Positions 26,302-34,749 of a stretch of DNA of 64,000 nucleotides are shown here, one piece after another. Location of the stretch: positions 3,511,001 through 3,575,000 of the forward strand of contig NZ_VAWE01000001.1 of the NCBI RefSeq assembly GCF_005795905.1, written 5' to 3'. Made by a program: the position numbers and the translations under genes. Every line of letters begins with the position of its first letter. Within the stretch, counting starts at the first letter, position 1. Below the pieces are notes generated by a model. That model had not been told where the DNA came from, did not search any database, and saw only the letters and a list, made by a program, of their open reading frames with translations. The DNA comes from Streptomyces marianii (GTDB lineage Bacteria > Actinomycetota > Actinomycetes > Streptomycetales > Streptomycetaceae).

Positions 26302-27273
26302 ATGGCGAGCAGGAGCGAGCCCGGAGGGGCCGGCGGGGCCCCTACGGCCGGCGGGCCGGGACCGCGGCGCGACACCCGGGGCATCGTCGACGCCCCGGAG
26401 CTGTTCGCGCGCGTACGGTTCCGGCGTCGCGAACCGGCCCCTCCCCTGCGCCCGTACCTGGAGCACTACTGGCTCGTCGACTGGGACCTGCCCGAGCCGT
26501 ACATCACGCACGTCGTGCCCCATCCGTCGGTGAACACCGTCTTCCAGCGGTACGGCGACGAGGAACCGTGGGCCGAGGTCGCCGGCATCGGTCTCGGGCT
26601 CTTCACCCAGAAGCTGCGGGGGCGCGGGCGGGTCTGCGGTGTGCAGTTCCGGCCCGGCGGGTTCCGGCCCTTCGCGCCCGGGCGGCCGGTGTCGGCGTGG
26701 ACGGGCCACCGGGTCCCCGCAGCCGACGTGTTCACCGCCGCCGGCGGGTCCGCGGGGGCAGCGCCGTCGATGGACGCCGCGGCCGTCGTCCTCCCCGAGG
26801 AGGAGGACGCGAGAGTGGCCGCCCTCGACGCCTTCCTCCTCGCCCTGCGTCCGGAGGCGGATCCGCAGGCGGACCACGCGATGGCCCTGGTCGAGCGGGT
26901 GCGCACCGACCGCACGATCCGCAGGGTCGCCCAACTCGCCGCGGCGGACGGGGTGACGGCGCGTACCCTGCAACGGCTGTTCGCCGCGTACGTCGGTGTC
27001 GGGCCCAAGTGGGTCATCCTGCGCTACCGCATCCACGAGGCGCTCGAGCGGGCCGAGGCGGACGGCCCGGCCGCAGACCCGGGACGCACCGTCGTGCCGG
27101 ACGGGGGTACCGGCGCGGATGCGGCCGGCGCGCGTTCCCGTGGCGCCGAGCCGGACTGGTCGGCCCTCGCGGCCGAGCTCGGCTACAGCGACCAGGCCCA
27201 TCTCGTACGCGACTTCACCGCGACGGTCGGTGTCCCGCCCACGGCGTACGCGGCGACGAGGACTCCGGGGTGA
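26302..27273 (+). CDS. AraC family transcriptional regulator
   Basis: A 323-residue regulator. The N-terminal part (PPLRPYLEHYWLVDWDLPEP, then VPHPSVNTVFQRYG) matches the DUF6597-type domain common before actinobacterial AraC helix-turn-helix regions. The C-terminus carries the AraC DNA-binding domain: RTIRRVAQLAAADGVTARTL, QRLFAAYVGVGPKWVILRYR, then LAAELGYSDQAHLVRDFTATV and GVPPTAYA. An Ala/Gly/Pro-rich insert interrupts the domain at about residues 255-282. It is divergent from the DinB-fold gene 62 bp away, the likely target. Confidence 0.9.
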   Translation: MASRSEPGGAGGAPTAGGPGPRRDTRGIVDAPELFARVRFRRREPAPPLRPYLEHYWLVDWDLPEPYITHVVPHPSVNTVFQRYGDEEPWAEVAGIGLGLFTQKLRGRGRVCGVQFRPGGFRPFAPGRPVSAWTGHRVPAADVFTAAGGSAGAAPSMDAAAVVLPEEEDARVAALDAFLLALRPEADPQADHAMALVERVRTDRTIRRVAQLAAADGVTARTLQRLFAAYVGVGPKWVILRYRIHEALERAEADGPAADPGRTVVPDGGTGADAAGARSRGAEPDWSALAAELGYSDQAHLVRDFTATVGVPPTAYAATRTPG

Positions 27274-27349
27274 GTTCCCGGCTCGGGGCGTTGCCGGCCG
27301 GTCGGGCGCGTTCCGGGCACTGTCGGTCCGGGGGCGTACCGTGCGGGGC

Positions 27350-27949
27350 ATGGACGACACGACACCGATCGTGCGGATCGAGCCCTGGTCGGAGGGCGAC
27401 TTCGAGCTGCTCCGCGCCCTGAACGCGCCGGAGTCGACGGTGCACCTCGGGGGGCCCGAGCCGGAGGGCAGGCTGGCCGAGCGGCACCGGCGCTACATGG
27501 CTCTGAGCGCGGACCGGTCCGGGGCGGGGCGGGTGTACCGCGTGGTGCCGACGGCCGGCGGGGCGCCCGTCGGATCGATCGGGTTCTGGGAGAGGACCTG
27601 GCGCGACGGCGAGGTCTACGAGACGGGGTGGAGCATCCTTCCCGGCTTCCAGGGGCGGGGTATCGCGACGGCGGCGACGCTGGCCGTCGTGTCGGAGGCC
27701 CGCGCGGAGCACAAGCACCGCCATCTGCACGCCTTCCCGTCCGTCGACAACACTCCGTCGAACGCGGTGTGCCGCAAGGCGGGCTTCTCCCTGATCGGGG
27801 AGTGCGACTTCGAGTACCCGTCGGGCACGCCGCTGCGCAGCAACGACTGGCGTCTCGACCTCGGCGGGCCGGAGCCGGAACGGGACGGTCGCGGTGCGGA
27901 ACCGGGCGCGGACGGGTCGGATCCGGAGGCGGCGGCGACCGGTTCATGA
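27350..27949 (+). CDS. GNAT family N-acetyltransferase
   Basis: A 199-residue protein. Motif A is ETGWSILPGFQGRGIATAAT (about residues 86-105), typical of the RimJ/RimL-like branch, followed by HLHAFPSVDNTPSNAVCRKAGF. The C-terminal 25 or so residues are acidic and Gly-rich and are probably disordered. ATG at 27350 is the natural family start; the open frame from 26996 overlaps the AraC gene and is shadow. The substrate is unknown. Confidence 0.87.
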   Translation: MDDTTPIVRIEPWSEGDFELLRALNAPESTVHLGGPEPEGRLAERHRRYMALSADRSGAGRVYRVVPTAGGAPVGSIGFWERTWRDGEVYETGWSILPGFQGRGIATAATLAVVSEARAEHKHRHLHAFPSVDNTPSNAVCRKAGFSLIGECDFEYPSGTPLRSNDWRLDLGGPEPERDGRGAEPGADGSDPEAAATGS

Positions 27950-28092
27950 GCGGCGACGCATCCCGAGGCGGTGTCTGGTCCGCACGGGCCGGACCGAGGG
28001 AGAACAGGGCACGGTCCGGACGCGGGAGCCAGGGCGGTCGGCCGCCGGGAGGCGAGGGCCGGGCGGCGGGACGGCAGCCGGGGTCCTCGTCC

Positions 28093-28132
28093 GGGCGCGC
28101 ACGCGTCCGGCAGGGCGCGCACGCGTCCGGCA
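28093..28132. repeat. 20-bp tandem duplication
   Basis: GGGCGCGCACGCGTCCGGCA occurs twice in direct succession, 74 bp upstream of the Mut7-C gene. No function is evident. Confidence 0.85.
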
Positions 28133-28205
28133 GGGCGGCGCCGACCGCCGCCGCGCCGTTGGAAACCGCTGGCTGGGGGCGTCTGCCCGATGGCATGCTG
28201 GCGGC

Positions 28206-28940
28206 GTGAACGGACCGGAGATCCACATCAGCTTCGCCCCAGAGCTGCGGCTCTTCGTCCCGCCAGAGCGCCGGAACGGGCGGACCCCCCTCGTCACGGA
28301 CGGTTCGTCGAGCCTCGGGCACGTCGTCGAGTCGCTCGGGGTCCCGCTCACCGAGGCCGGGCGGATGCTGGTGGACGGAAGCCGTGTGCGGACCTCGTAC
28401 GTCCCCGCCGAGGGCGAGCACGTCCAGGTCCTGGGCGTCGAACGCCCGCAGCGGGTTCCCGGCGCCCCTCTCCGGTTCCTCCTCGACGTCCATCTGGGGA
28501 CCCTCGCCCGGCGGCTGCGGCTCCTGGGCGTCGACGCCGCGTACGAGAGCGAGGACATCGGTGACGCCGCGCTGGCCGCCCTCTCGGCGCGCGAGCAGCG
28601 CGTGATGCTGTCCCGGGACCGGGGACTGCTGCGCCGCCGCGAGCTGTGGGCCGGGGCGTACGTCTACAGCGACCGCCCCGACGACCAGCTCCGTGACGTA
28701 CTGCAGCGGTTCGCGCCCGCTCTCGAGCCGTGGACCCGCTGCACGGCCTGCAACGGCCGTCTCGCGGACACGGACAAGGCGGCGGTGGAGCACCACTTGG
28801 AGCAGGGCACGCAGCGTTCGTACGACGTGTTCGCACAGTGCACGGCCTGCGAGCGGGTCTACTGGCGCGGCGCCCACCACGCCCGGCTGGAGGCGATCGT
28901 CGAGGGCGCGATGCGCGAGTTCGGCGGCGCGATCGCCTAG
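28206..28940 (+). CDS. Mut7-C RNase domain protein with N-terminal ubiquitin-like domain
   Basis: A 244-residue protein. The N-terminal 80 or so residues resemble the Mut7-C-associated ubiquitin/ThiS-like fold (EIHISFAPELRLFVPP..., ending near HVQVLGVERP). The Mut7-C domain follows: RFLLDVHLGTLARRLRLLGVDAAY, a PIN-like nuclease core with SRDRGLLRRR, then a zinc ribbon with two Cys pairs (TRCTACNGRL and AQCTACERVYWRG). The family is predicted to be an RNase, possibly in tRNA or mRNA decay. GTG at 28206 begins the conserved part. A MITE-like element abuts its stop codon. Confidence 0.88.
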   Translation: MNGPEIHISFAPELRLFVPPERRNGRTPLVTDGSSSLGHVVESLGVPLTEAGRMLVDGSRVRTSYVPAEGEHVQVLGVERPQRVPGAPLRFLLDVHLGTLARRLRLLGVDAAYESEDIGDAALAALSAREQRVMLSRDRGLLRRRELWAGAYVYSDRPDDQLRDVLQRFAPALEPWTRCTACNGRLADTDKAAVEHHLEQGTQRSYDVFAQCTACERVYWRGAHHARLEAIVEGAMREFGGAIA

Positions 28941-29109
28941 CTAGTGCCGCATCAGGCAACGTTCGCCCCGTCGCGGCGCCCGGCACGGCGACTCGCGGCG
29001 TTGCCGAAGCAACCGAGTAGGCCCACCACGAGGTCGATCCGGCGCCTTGCGATCTACCCGCACCGGACGCCGCTCCTTGACGGGCAAACCCTGCCTGACG
29101 CGGCACTAG
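28941..29109. mobile_element. MITE-like non-coding element with long terminal inverted repeats
   Basis: The 169-bp segment starts CTAGTGCCGCATCAGGCA and ends with a sequence whose complement is CTAGTGCCGCGTCAGGCA. The similarity of the ends continues inward for about 30 bases with a few mismatches (GTTCGCCC against GTTTGCCC). No open frame is present. CTAG at each end may be a 4-bp target duplication or part of the repeat; this cannot be resolved from one copy. It directly follows the TAG stop of the Mut7-C gene. It is probably moved by a transposase encoded elsewhere, of an IS5-like type. Confidence 0.75.
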
Positions 29110-29242
29110 CGCCCTGTGAGGTTGAGGACGCGGTCGCCTCGTCGCGCCCCTCTGGACGCGGTCGCCCCGTCGCGGTCGCCGGCAGGCCACGGAGCCACCG
29201 GCGTCCGTCGGCGCGGGCGCGCCGAAGGCCGGTGCCCGGCCG

Positions 29243-29818
29243 CTACGGGCCCTCGGCGGTGAGATACCGCTGGATCGTCGGGGCGAGCCACGCGATCACC
29301 TCGTCCCGGGTCATGTCGACCGCCGGCGGGATCCGCAGCACGTAGCGGGCGAGGGCCATGCCCAGGATCTGCGAGGCGGCGAGCGCGGCCCGGCGCGGAA
29401 CCTCTTCCTTTACGGGGCACACCCCGTCGGCGATGGGCAGCAGCTGTCCCCGGAACACCTCCGCCATGCGCTCGGCGCCGGCGGCGTTGGTGACACCGAC
29501 GCGGAGCATCGCCGTCAGCACCTCGTCGTGCTCCCACCGGTCGAGGAAGTGGGAGACGAGCACGGCGCCGATGTGCCGTCCGGGCATCGCCCCGAGCTCG
29601 GGAAACCGCAGGTCGATCTCGGAGGCCGCGGCGAACAGCCCCTCCTTGTTGCCGTAGTACCGCATCACCATCGACGGATCGATCGCCGCGTCCTTGGCGA
29701 TGGCACGGATGGTGGCGCGCTCGTACCCGTCCGCGGCGAAGCGTTCACGGGCGGCTTCCAGGATCGCGGCGCGGGTGGCGTCGGAGCGGCGCGGGGCGGG
29801 AGGTGGTTCCGAGGTCAT
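29243..29818 (-). CDS. TetR family repressor, divergent from an FAD monooxygenase
   Basis: A 191-residue TetR protein with the HTH at about residues 15-60 (AILEAARERFAADGYERATI, then AAIDPSMVMRYYGNKEGLF). The C-terminal half is helical and resembles TetR_C-type ligand domains. Duplicated operator-like sequences fill the divergent intergenic region, the nearest ending only 2 bp from its ATG. No Shine-Dalgarno sequence is visible, and a TACATT box lies 7 bp before the ATG, so the transcript may be leaderless. It probably represses itself and the monooxygenase, with a small aromatic or antibiotic-like inducer. Confidence 0.92.
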   Translation of the reverse strand: MTSEPPPAPRRSDATRAAILEAARERFAADGYERATIRAIAKDAAIDPSMVMRYYGNKEGLFAAASEIDLRFPELGAMPGRHIGAVLVSHFLDRWEHDEVLTAMLRVGVTNAAGAERMAEVFRGQLLPIADGVCPVKEEVPRRAALAASQILGMALARYVLRIPPAVDMTRDEVIAWLAPTIQRYLTAEGP

Positions 29819-29820
29819 GC

Positions 29821-29902
29821 CAACAAATGTAGGCCAACGAGTGTTGACATGCCAGCACGCTCCCGCCTAGCGTTGCCTACAAGCGTTGGCCAACATTCGT
29901 TG
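29821..29902. promoter_or_regulatory. Two duplicated composite TetR operators
   Basis: Four related 12-bp sites occur in two pairs: CAACAAATGTAG (29821) with CAACGAGTGTTG (29835), and CTACAAGCGTTG (29877) with CAACATTCGTTG (29891). Each pair has the same 14-bp spacing with GC between the sites. The complement of the first 26-bp block matches the second in 21 of 26 positions. The first overlaps the putative -10 of the TetR gene and the -35 of the monooxygenase; the second lies at the expected monooxygenase transcription start. Repressor binding is inferred. Confidence 0.7.
29844..29873 (+). promoter_or_regulatory. Promoter of the FAD monooxygenase
   Basis: TTGACA (29844-29849) and TAGCGT (29868-29873) are spaced 18 bp apart and form a consensus-like -35/-10 pair, rare in this GC-rich DNA. 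It is overlapped by the first operator and followed by the second. Confidence 0.6.
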
Positions 29903-29977
29903 ACCCGCAGGCGCCGACCCCTGGCGGGAGATGGACATCGGCTCCCTCGGCGCCCGAGTGCTCACAGGAGGCACGCA

Positions 29978-31429
29978 ATGACCGACCGAACCCGCACCGA
30001 CCGGACCGCAGACCGCAACACCACTACCCCCGCCGCCGCGGAGACGGACGTGACGGTCGTAGGGGCGGGACCCACGGGGCTCCTACTCGCGGGGGACCTC
30101 GCGGCGGCCGGCGTCCGCGTCACCGTCGTCGAGCGCCGGCCGCCGACGCGGAGCAACCTGACCCGGGCCTTCGGGGTGCACGCACGCACCCTCGAGCTCC
30201 TCGACGCCCGGGACCTCGCCGACGAACTGGTGTCGAAGGGCACGCCCATCACGGGCCTGCGGCTGTTCCGCCGGCTCTCCCTCGATCTCTCCCGGCTGCG
30301 CTCCCGCTTCCCGTACCTGCTGATAGCCCCGCAGTACGAGGTGGAGCGGCTGCTCGAGCGCCGTGCACGCGACGCCGGGGCCGCATTCCGGTACGGCACG
30401 GAACTGTGCGGCCTGCGCCAGGACGCCGGATCGGTCACCGCCGAGCTCCGCGAGGAGGACGGCGGAGACTCGACGCTGAGCTCCCGCTACCTCGTCGGCA
30501 CGGACGGGATGCGCAGTTCGGTGAGGCAGTCGCTCGGTCTGCCGTTCCCCGGGGTCTCGGCCATCCGCTCGATCCTGCTCGCGGACGTACGGCTCTCCGA
30601 AGAGCCGGAGAACCTGCTGACGGTCAACGGCACGGGGCGGGCCTTCGCCTTCATCGCCCCGTTCGGCGACGGGTGGTACCGCGTGATGGGCTGGCGGCGC
30701 GACCGCTCCCAGCCGGACGGCCGGCCGGTGGAACTCGACGAGGTGCGCGATGTCGCCCGCGAGGCCCTCGGCACCGACTACGGCATGCGGGACGCCCGCT
30801 GGCTCTCCCGCTTCCACAGTGACGAGCGCCAGGTCCCCGAGTACCGCCGGGGCAGGGTCTTCCTCGCCGGGGACGCGGCGCATGTGCACTCCCCGGCGGG
30901 CGGCCAGGGTATGAACACCGGCCTTCAGGACGCGGCGAACCTGTCCTGGAAGCTCGTGGCCGTCCTCCGCGGCGACGCCCCGGACCCCGAAGGGCTCCTC
31001 GACACCTACCAGTCCGAGCGGCACCCGGTCGGTGCCCAAGTGGTGCGCAGCAGCGGGGCGATCGTACGCCTCGCCATGGCGCACTCACCCTTCGAGCGCC
31101 TCACCCGGGCCCTGGCGGCGAGCTTCCTCAACGCGGTCCGGCCCGCGTCGGACAGGGCGATGGGCGTGATCTCGGGCACAGGTCTCTCCTACGGCGCCCC
31201 GCGCGGCGCACACCGGCTGACCGGCAGGCGCGCCCCCGACCTCTCGCTCCGGGAGGGCCGGCTCTACGAGTTGCTGCGCAAGGGCGAATTCGTCCTGGTG
31301 ACACCGGACGGCGCGGACACGGCTCCACCGGCGGCGCCCGGCCCCGTCTCCAGGGCCCACTGGCGCGGCCCGGACCGCACGGCCCTGCTGGTCCGGCCGG
31401 ACGGATACATCGCATGGGCCCGGGGCTGA
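29978..31429 (+). CDS. FAD-dependent aromatic monooxygenase (PheA/TfdB type)
   Basis: A 483-residue flavoprotein hydroxylase. The FAD dinucleotide fold is [20 protein letters not shown] near residue 28, and the second FAD motif is [20 protein letters not shown] near residue 300. The C-terminus ends in [11 protein letters not shown], as in rifampicin monooxygenase and polyketide hydroxylases. ATG at 29978 has AGGAGG upstream. It would use NAD(P)H and O2 to hydroxylate an aromatic compound. The divergent TetR gene with shared operators suggests induction by its substrate, for example in detoxification of an antibiotic. The substrate is not known. Confidence 0.92.
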   Translation: MTDRTRTDRTADRNTTTPAAAETDVTVVGAGPTGLLLAGDLAAAGVRVTVVERRPPTRSNLTRAFGVHARTLELLDARDLADELVSKGTPITGLRLFRRLSLDLSRLRSRFPYLLIAPQYEVERLLERRARDAGAAFRYGTELCGLRQDAGSVTAELREEDGGDSTLSSRYLVGTDGMRSSVRQSLGLPFPGVSAIRSILLADVRLSEEPENLLTVNGTGRAFAFIAPFGDGWYRVMGWRRDRSQPDGRPVELDEVRDVAREALGTDYGMRDARWLSRFHSDERQVPEYRRGRVFLAGDAAHVHSPAGGQGMNTGLQDAANLSWKLVAVLRGDAPDPEGLLDTYQSERHPVGAQVVRSSGAIVRLAMAHSPFERLTRALAASFLNAVRPASDRAMGVISGTGLSYGAPRGAHRLTGRRAPDLSLREGRLYELLRKGEFVLVTPDGADTAPPAAPGPVSRAHWRGPDRTALLVRPDGYIAWARG

Positions 31430-31535
31430 GAGTGCGGGACGACGGCGACGCTCATGGCGTCGCGGCGCCCCGGCGCGGACGCGCCCCCGCGCCCTCGCGC
31501 CCGGTCACCGCGGCCGGACGTGCCAGGCTGACCCC

Positions 31536-31871
31536 ATGGTCGTCGCCCGCTCCGTCCTCCTGTTCGCCGTCGCCGCCGTCTTCGAGATCGGCGGCGCCTG
31601 GCTGGTCTGGCAGGGCATGCGGGAGCACCGGGGCTGGCTCTGGATCGGCGCGGGCGTCCTCGCGCTCGGCGCGTACGGGTTCGTGGCCACGTTCCAGCCG
31701 CAGGGTGACTTCGGACGGGTTCTGGCAGCCTACGGCGGCGTGTTCGTCGCGGGCTCGATCGCCTGGGGCATGGTGGCCGACGGCTATCGTCCCGACCGCT
31801 GGGACGTCCTGGGCGCCCTGGTCTGCCTGGCAGGCATGGCGGTGATCATGTACGCGCCGCGCGGCCGGTGA
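31536..31871 (+). CDS. YnfA family (UPF0060) membrane protein
   Basis: A 111-residue protein with four hydrophobic helices, beginning [20 protein letters not shown] and containing the conserved [18 protein letters not shown] and [20 protein letters not shown] segments. The family resembles small multidrug-resistance transporters, though its function is not established. It overlaps nothing; the SDR gene follows 50 bp downstream and may be cotranscribed. Confidence 0.9.
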   Translation: MVVARSVLLFAVAAVFEIGGAWLVWQGMREHRGWLWIGAGVLALGAYGFVATFQPQGDFGRVLAAYGGVFVAGSIAWGMVADGYRPDRWDVLGALVCLAGMAVIMYAPRGR

Positions 31872-31921
31872 CCTCTGCCTATCCTGACCTCTGCCATCGA
31901 TCAGTTGCCCGAGGAGCCGTC

Positions 31922-32689
31922 ATGACCGCCACGCCCATCGCCGTCGTCACCGGAGCGAGCAGCGGAATCGGCGCCGCCACCGCACGGGGTCTCGCCGCGG
32001 CCGGCTACCACGTGGTCCTCACCGCCCGGCGCAAGGACCGGGTCGAAGCCCTCGCCACCGAGCTGACGGACGCCGGGCACCGGGCCACCGCCCGCCCCCT
32101 CGACGTCACCGACCGTGCCGCCGTCGATGCCTTCGCGGCCTCCCTCGACGGCACCGGCCCGGTGAAGGTCCTGGTCAACAACGCGGGTGGAGCCCTCGGC
32201 GCCGACCCTGTCGCGACCGGCGATCCGGCCGAGTGGCGCCAGATGTACGAGGTCAACGTCATCGGCACGCTGAACCTCACACAGGCCCTGCTCCCCGCAC
32301 TCACCACCAGCGGCGACGGCACGGTCGTCGTCCTCTCGTCCACGGCCGGCCACGGCACGTACGAGGGCGGCGCGGGCTACGTCGCCGCGAAGCACGCCGA
32401 GCACGTCCTCGCCGAGACCCTCCGCCTGGAGATCGTCGGCACGCCGGTCCGTGTCGTCGAGATCGCTCCCGGCATGGTCAGGACGGAGGGTTTCGCGGCC
32501 ACGCGCTTCCGGGGCGACACCGAGAAGGCCGCCAAGGTCTACGAAGGCGTGGCCGAACCGCTCACCGCCGAGGACGTCGCCGACACCGTCACCTGGGCGG
32601 TCACCCGCCCGCCCCACGTCAACATCGACCTGCTGATCGTCCGTCCCCGGGCCCAGGCGTCGAACACGAAGGTCCACCGGGAGCACTGA
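31922..32689 (+). CDS. SDR family NAD(P)-dependent oxidoreductase
   Basis: A 255-residue classical short-chain dehydrogenase. The cofactor motif is VVTGASSGIGAATARGL near residue 8, NNAGG follows near residue 87, and the active site has SST with YVAAK (Tyr and Lys) near residue 150. The Arg-containing TARRKDR after the second strand suggests NADPH. ATG at 31922 follows GAGGAG; the open frame from 31868 has a less likely start. The substrate is unknown. A 283-bp gap without a recognisable gene follows (32690-32972). Confidence 0.92.
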   Translation: MTATPIAVVTGASSGIGAATARGLAAAGYHVVLTARRKDRVEALATELTDAGHRATARPLDVTDRAAVDAFAASLDGTGPVKVLVNNAGGALGADPVATGDPAEWRQMYEVNVIGTLNLTQALLPALTTSGDGTVVVLSSTAGHGTYEGGAGYVAAKHAEHVLAETLRLEIVGTPVRVVEIAPGMVRTEGFAATRFRGDTEKAAKVYEGVAEPLTAEDVADTVTWAVTRPPHVNIDLLIVRPRAQASNTKVHREH

Positions 32690-32972
32690 CCATCCTCGGG
32701 ATGAGGGGAAGCGAGTCCCGTCGCCGGGACTCACGCTCAGCCCTGTGCCCCGAACCGTGTCGGGCGCGCTGACCCCCGCTTTCGCGACCGCTCCCGGACC
32801 TCGCGACCGCCGGCCTCCGCGGCCCGGCCCGTCCCGTCCCTTTGGTTCGGCCATTCGGCTGCGGTCTGCTGGCGTGCCCCGTCAGGCCGCGATGGTGTGG
32901 AAGCGGTTGTGCACCGGCCTCCAACACCTGGGCGGCATCGGGTGCTCAGCTCTTCTCAAGGAAGGGCGGAAC

Positions 32973-34598
32973 ATGCACATACCCGGACACAAAGCGGGCC
33001 GTCGGCACCACGCGGCGGCCCTTGCCGCGACGGTGTTCTGCTCGACGCTGTTCGTCGGGCCGGACCTCGCTCCGGCCGACGGCGCGCCCCCGCCGTCGGC
33101 GCACGCCCCGAAGCTGGACTGGAACCCCTGCGTCCAGGGGAGTCCGTTCGACTGCGCGACGGCGAGAGTGCCGCTCGACCACGCGAAGCCGGGCGGCCGC
33201 ACCATCGAGCTGGCCGTCATCAGACGGAGGGCCACCGACCCCGGACGCCGCATCGGCACCCTGTTCTTCAACCCCGGAGGCCCGGGTGGGCCCGGCACGG
33301 TGCAGATGCCGCAGAACTACGAGGCCTTCCCCCGGGAGGTACGGGAGCGGTTCGACATCGTCAGCTGGGACCCCCGGGGAATCGGCAGCAGCACCGCGGT
33401 GAACTGCTTCGGCAGCCGCGCGGAGGAGGACGCCTGGGCCTCGGGCAAACCGGCCGGCTTCCCGGCCGGCGAACAGGAGCGGACGGAGTGGATCGCCGCG
33501 TACAAGGACCTGTCCCGCCGCTGTCGGCAACGCGACCCCGAGTTGCTGCGCCATGCGTCGACCGCCGACACCGCTCACGACCTCGACCTGCTCCGCGAGG
33601 CCGTCGGCGACGCGCGGCTCACCTATCTCGGGATCTCCTACGGGACGATCCTCGGCGCCACCTACGCCAACCTCTTCCCCGCCAAGGTCCGCGCGATGAC
33701 CCTCGACAGCAACATCGACCCGCGGGCGTGGACCAACGACGCCTCCGACAACGCCCGGCTCCCGACATTCCTGCGCATGGGATCGGACCGCAGCGCCGCC
33801 TCGACCCTGGACAGGTTCCTCACTCTGTGCGGATCCACCACCGTCTCCCGCTGCGCCTTCTCGGCGGGGAGCCCGCAGGCGACCCGCGGCAAGCTCGACC
33901 GGCTTCTGGAGAGACTCCGGGAGCGTCCAGTGGGCCCGTGGACCTACGGCCGCACGGTCGGCGACGTCGTGAACGGGCTCTACGTCGTCCAGCCCGGCTG
34001 GACGGACCTCGCCCGCAGACTCCAGGACCTGTGGCAGGGCCGCGCTCCGGAACCGTCCCCGCTCCCGCCCGCGCCTCCGGTCCCGCATCCGGACCCGTAC
34101 CTCGGCGACGAGCAGGCCGCCGCGGTGCTCTGCGGCGACAGCCCCAATCCACGTGACCCCGGGGTCTACCACTCGCTGGAAGAGACCGCCGCCCGCCGCG
34201 CGGGCCACGCCGGTCGCTTCTGGACCTGGGCGGCCGAGGGGTGCGCCACCTGGCCCGCGCTCGCCGCGAACCGCTACCGCGGCCCGTGGAACAGGAGGAC
34301 GGCGCACCCCGTCCTGGTGGTCGGCACCACCTACGACCCCTCCACCCCGTACGCGAACGCGCGTGCCATGGCGGACGAGCTGGCGAATGCCCGTCTGCTC
34401 ACCCACGACGGGTACGGACACACCGCTCTGCTCAACCCCAGCGCCTGTGTGCAGGCGCACGAAAGCCGGTACTTCATCGAGGGCACCCTCCCTCCGGCCG
34501 GAACGACGTGCCACCCGACCACGCCCCCGTTCTCCGCTCCCAGGCCGAGCGGCGGCATCGCCACCGGCGGCGGAGGACTGGCCGGCACGCTCCCCTGA
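32973..34598 (+). CDS. Secreted alpha/beta hydrolase (tripeptidyl aminopeptidase-like)
   Basis: A 541-residue exported protein. A signal peptide occupies about residues 1-37 (HHAAALAATVFCSTLFVGP). The alpha/beta hydrolase oxyanion region is FFNPGGPGGPGT, the nucleophile is in YLGISYGTILG (Ser near residue 222), and the probable acid and base are in TTYDPSTPY and GYGHTALLN. The C-terminal TAP-like domain carries the last two. This matches Streptomyces secreted tripeptidyl aminopeptidases and the SlpD/SlpE-type proteases. AAGGAAGGGCGG precedes the ATG. It is monocistronic and ends at a strong hairpin. Confidence 0.9.
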   Translation: MHIPGHKAGRRHHAAALAATVFCSTLFVGPDLAPADGAPPPSAHAPKLDWNPCVQGSPFDCATARVPLDHAKPGGRTIELAVIRRRATDPGRRIGTLFFNPGGPGGPGTVQMPQNYEAFPREVRERFDIVSWDPRGIGSSTAVNCFGSRAEEDAWASGKPAGFPAGEQERTEWIAAYKDLSRRCRQRDPELLRHASTADTAHDLDLLREAVGDARLTYLGISYGTILGATYANLFPAKVRAMTLDSNIDPRAWTNDASDNARLPTFLRMGSDRSAASTLDRFLTLCGSTTVSRCAFSAGSPQATRGKLDRLLERLRERPVGPWTYGRTVGDVVNGLYVVQPGWTDLARRLQDLWQGRAPEPSPLPPAPPVPHPDPYLGDEQAAAVLCGDSPNPRDPGVYHSLEETAARRAGHAGRFWTWAAEGCATWPALAANRYRGPWNRRTAHPVLVVGTTYDPSTPYANARAMADELANARLLTHDGYGHTALLNPSACVQAHESRYFIEGTLPPAGTTCHPTTPPFSAPRPSGGIATGGGGLAGTLP

Positions 34599-34690
34599 GC
34601 CCTGCAGAGCCGGCGGTCGTCCCACGCCCCGGGCCGTCGCCGGCCCGAGCGGCTCCGGCGCGCGCCGGACCCACGGCGCCGGCCGCCCAC

Positions 34691-34730
34691 GGCTGAGGGC
34701 CCCGGACTGCGGAGTCCGGGGCCCTCAGCC
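34691..34730. terminator. Bidirectional terminator between the hydrolase and rtcB
   Basis: GGCTGAGGGCCCCGGACT pairs perfectly with its complement (18 bp) around the loop GCGG. It lies between two convergent stop codons. Confidence 0.8.
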
Positions 34731-34749
34731 CACGGTGGCATGAGGGGGG

